From Cyclobacterium sp. 1_MG-2023 (GTDB lineage: Bacteria > Bacteroidota > Bacteroidia > Cytophagales > Cyclobacteriaceae): a stretch of 64,000 bases of DNA. Each line of letters starts with the position of its first letter. Positions within the stretch are counted from its first letter, which is position 1. Below are positions 63,509-64,000 of the stretch, piece after piece. A program made the position numbers and the translations under genes. Location: assembly GCF_030546805.1 (NCBI RefSeq), contig NZ_JAUOPC010000004.1, forward strand, positions 434,001-498,000, given 5' to 3'. The notes beneath the pieces were generated by a model, which saw nothing but the letters and a program-made list of their open reading frames with translations, was not told the DNA's origin and made no database searches.

Positions 63509-63843
63509 TTTAAACATGTTTTTATAATGATTATTTGTTTCAATTGCCTTAAGCTACGCCAAAGTTTTACAAGGTTGTTTGTGATTTGGGGAGAAAAGAA
63601 ATAGCAATTATTCAAATGTTTGGCATTGCCAAGATAAAGGCCATTTAAACTCTTTTAGGCCTGTCAATAGCTATCCCCTAAAAATTCACAAATACCTTAC
63701 GGCAAATATCTCTGTCTATTTACCACCGGTTTGTAAACTAAGTAGCTCTGCTAGAATAAACTGCAAATAACAGGCCAACTGTAAAAAGTTAAATTAGATT
63801 AGGCCTTAATATCTTTCTTGGTTAAGAAAAATAATTTTAAGAC
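63509..63843. other. Intergenic region
   Basis: About 335 bases between two leftward genes. AAACATGTTT, a 10-bp palindrome, spans the alternative start of the small exported protein. Nothing else was recognised apart from the terminator that begins at 63844. Confidence 0.4.
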
Positions 63844-63874
63844 AAAAAAAAGAGGCAGAAATTAAACTGCCTCT
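63844..63874 (-). terminator. Rho-independent terminator of the gene at the right edge
   Basis: On the minus strand AGAGGCAG-TTTAATTT-CTGCCTCT is a perfect 8-bp stem followed by seven or eight T residues. Confidence 0.88.
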
Positions 63875-63882
63875 ATCATTGA

Positions 63883-63999
63883 TTATTTTTTTGCTTTCTT
63901 TTTCGCCGGCGCTTTTTTTGCGGCTGCTTTTTTAGGTTTGGCCTTTTTGGCATCCCCTTGTGTTTCAATTAGCTTCATCACTTCTTCATAAGTCAAAGA
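63883..63999 (-). CDS. C-terminal end of a protein with a Lys/Ala-rich tail (gene continues past the window)
   Basis: The last 38 codons of a leftward gene are visible: S-L-T-Y-E-E-V-M-K-L-I-E-T-Q-G-D, then a tail of Lys, Ala and Pro (K-K-A-A-A-K-K-A-P-A-K-K-K). Tails like this occur on Bacteroidota DNA topoisomerase I and on small histone-H1-like proteins; too little is seen to choose. A strong terminator follows directly. The right-hand part lies outside the window. Confidence 0.7.
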   Translation of the reverse strand, partial: SLTYEEVMKLIETQGDAKKAKPKKAAAKKAPAKKKAKK

Positions 64000-64000
64000 T

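Overview
The window looks like the chromosome of a marine Bacteroidota bacterium, most likely a Cyclobacteriaceae member (Cyclobacterium-like; inferred from gene families, not from a marker gene). Support: AT-rich DNA, SusC/SusD pair, TonB receptor plus DUF4249 pair, DUF4301, DUF5723, DUF4230, a flavohemoprotein, many lipoboxes, and a promoter of the Bacteroidetes type (TTG-N19-TAnnTTTG) at 42019-42048. No rRNA, tRNA, transposase, prophage or CRISPR array was seen, and no gene that is recognisably a transcription regulator.

Layout. 1-8 kb: end of a Gfo/Idh/MocA oxidoreductase, a membrane-anchored sulfatase, then leftward an FG-GAP propeller protein behind a large PVC-type cytochrome c lipoprotein, and a DUF1080 (3-keto-glycoside hydrolase-like) protein. 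8-13 kb: DUF4301, DUF5723 and an outer-membrane barrel overlapping an S41 peptidase-like lipoprotein. 13-18 kb: a Tat-exported ceramidase-like hydrolase followed by a second PVC-type cytochrome lipoprotein. 18-25 kb: arylamine N-acetyltransferase, a small membrane protein, a 1-kb gene-free gap, a second Gfo/Idh/MocA enzyme, a frameshifted flavohemoprotein and an SGNH esterase.

25-41 kb is a polysaccharide utilisation locus: SusC, SusD, three sulfatases (one fused to HEAT repeats), a DUF1593 nucleoside-hydrolase-like protein, a heparinase II/III-type lyase and a sodium:solute symporter. The set fits uptake and desulfation of a sulfated, uronate-containing polysaccharide, lyase cleavage and import of the products; the substrate is not known. 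40.9-42.1 kb holds two alternating families of non-coding repeats with hairpins (REP-like).

42-57 kb is mostly housekeeping or unknown: TonB receptor/DUF4249, DUF4230, acyl-CoA ligase convergent with an acetyltransferase (one terminator hairpin spans both stop codons), DinB, an exonuclease-GIY-YIG fusion, aldo/keto reductase, sirtuin, and an OmpA-family operon. 57.8-62.5 kb is a two-gene unit: Gfo/Idh/MocA oxidoreductase and a 1135-residue protein with HEAT repeats and two DUF1080 domains, a likely periplasmic 3-keto-glycoside module. The end carries small proteins, one with a Rho-N/SAP-like tail, and the lysine/alanine-rich C-terminus of a gene that leaves the window.

Three Gfo/Idh/MocA enzymes, three DUF1080 domains, two PVC-type cytochromes, four sulfatases and a ceramidase-like enzyme in 64 kb point to a scavenger of complex marine glycans and glycoconjugates.
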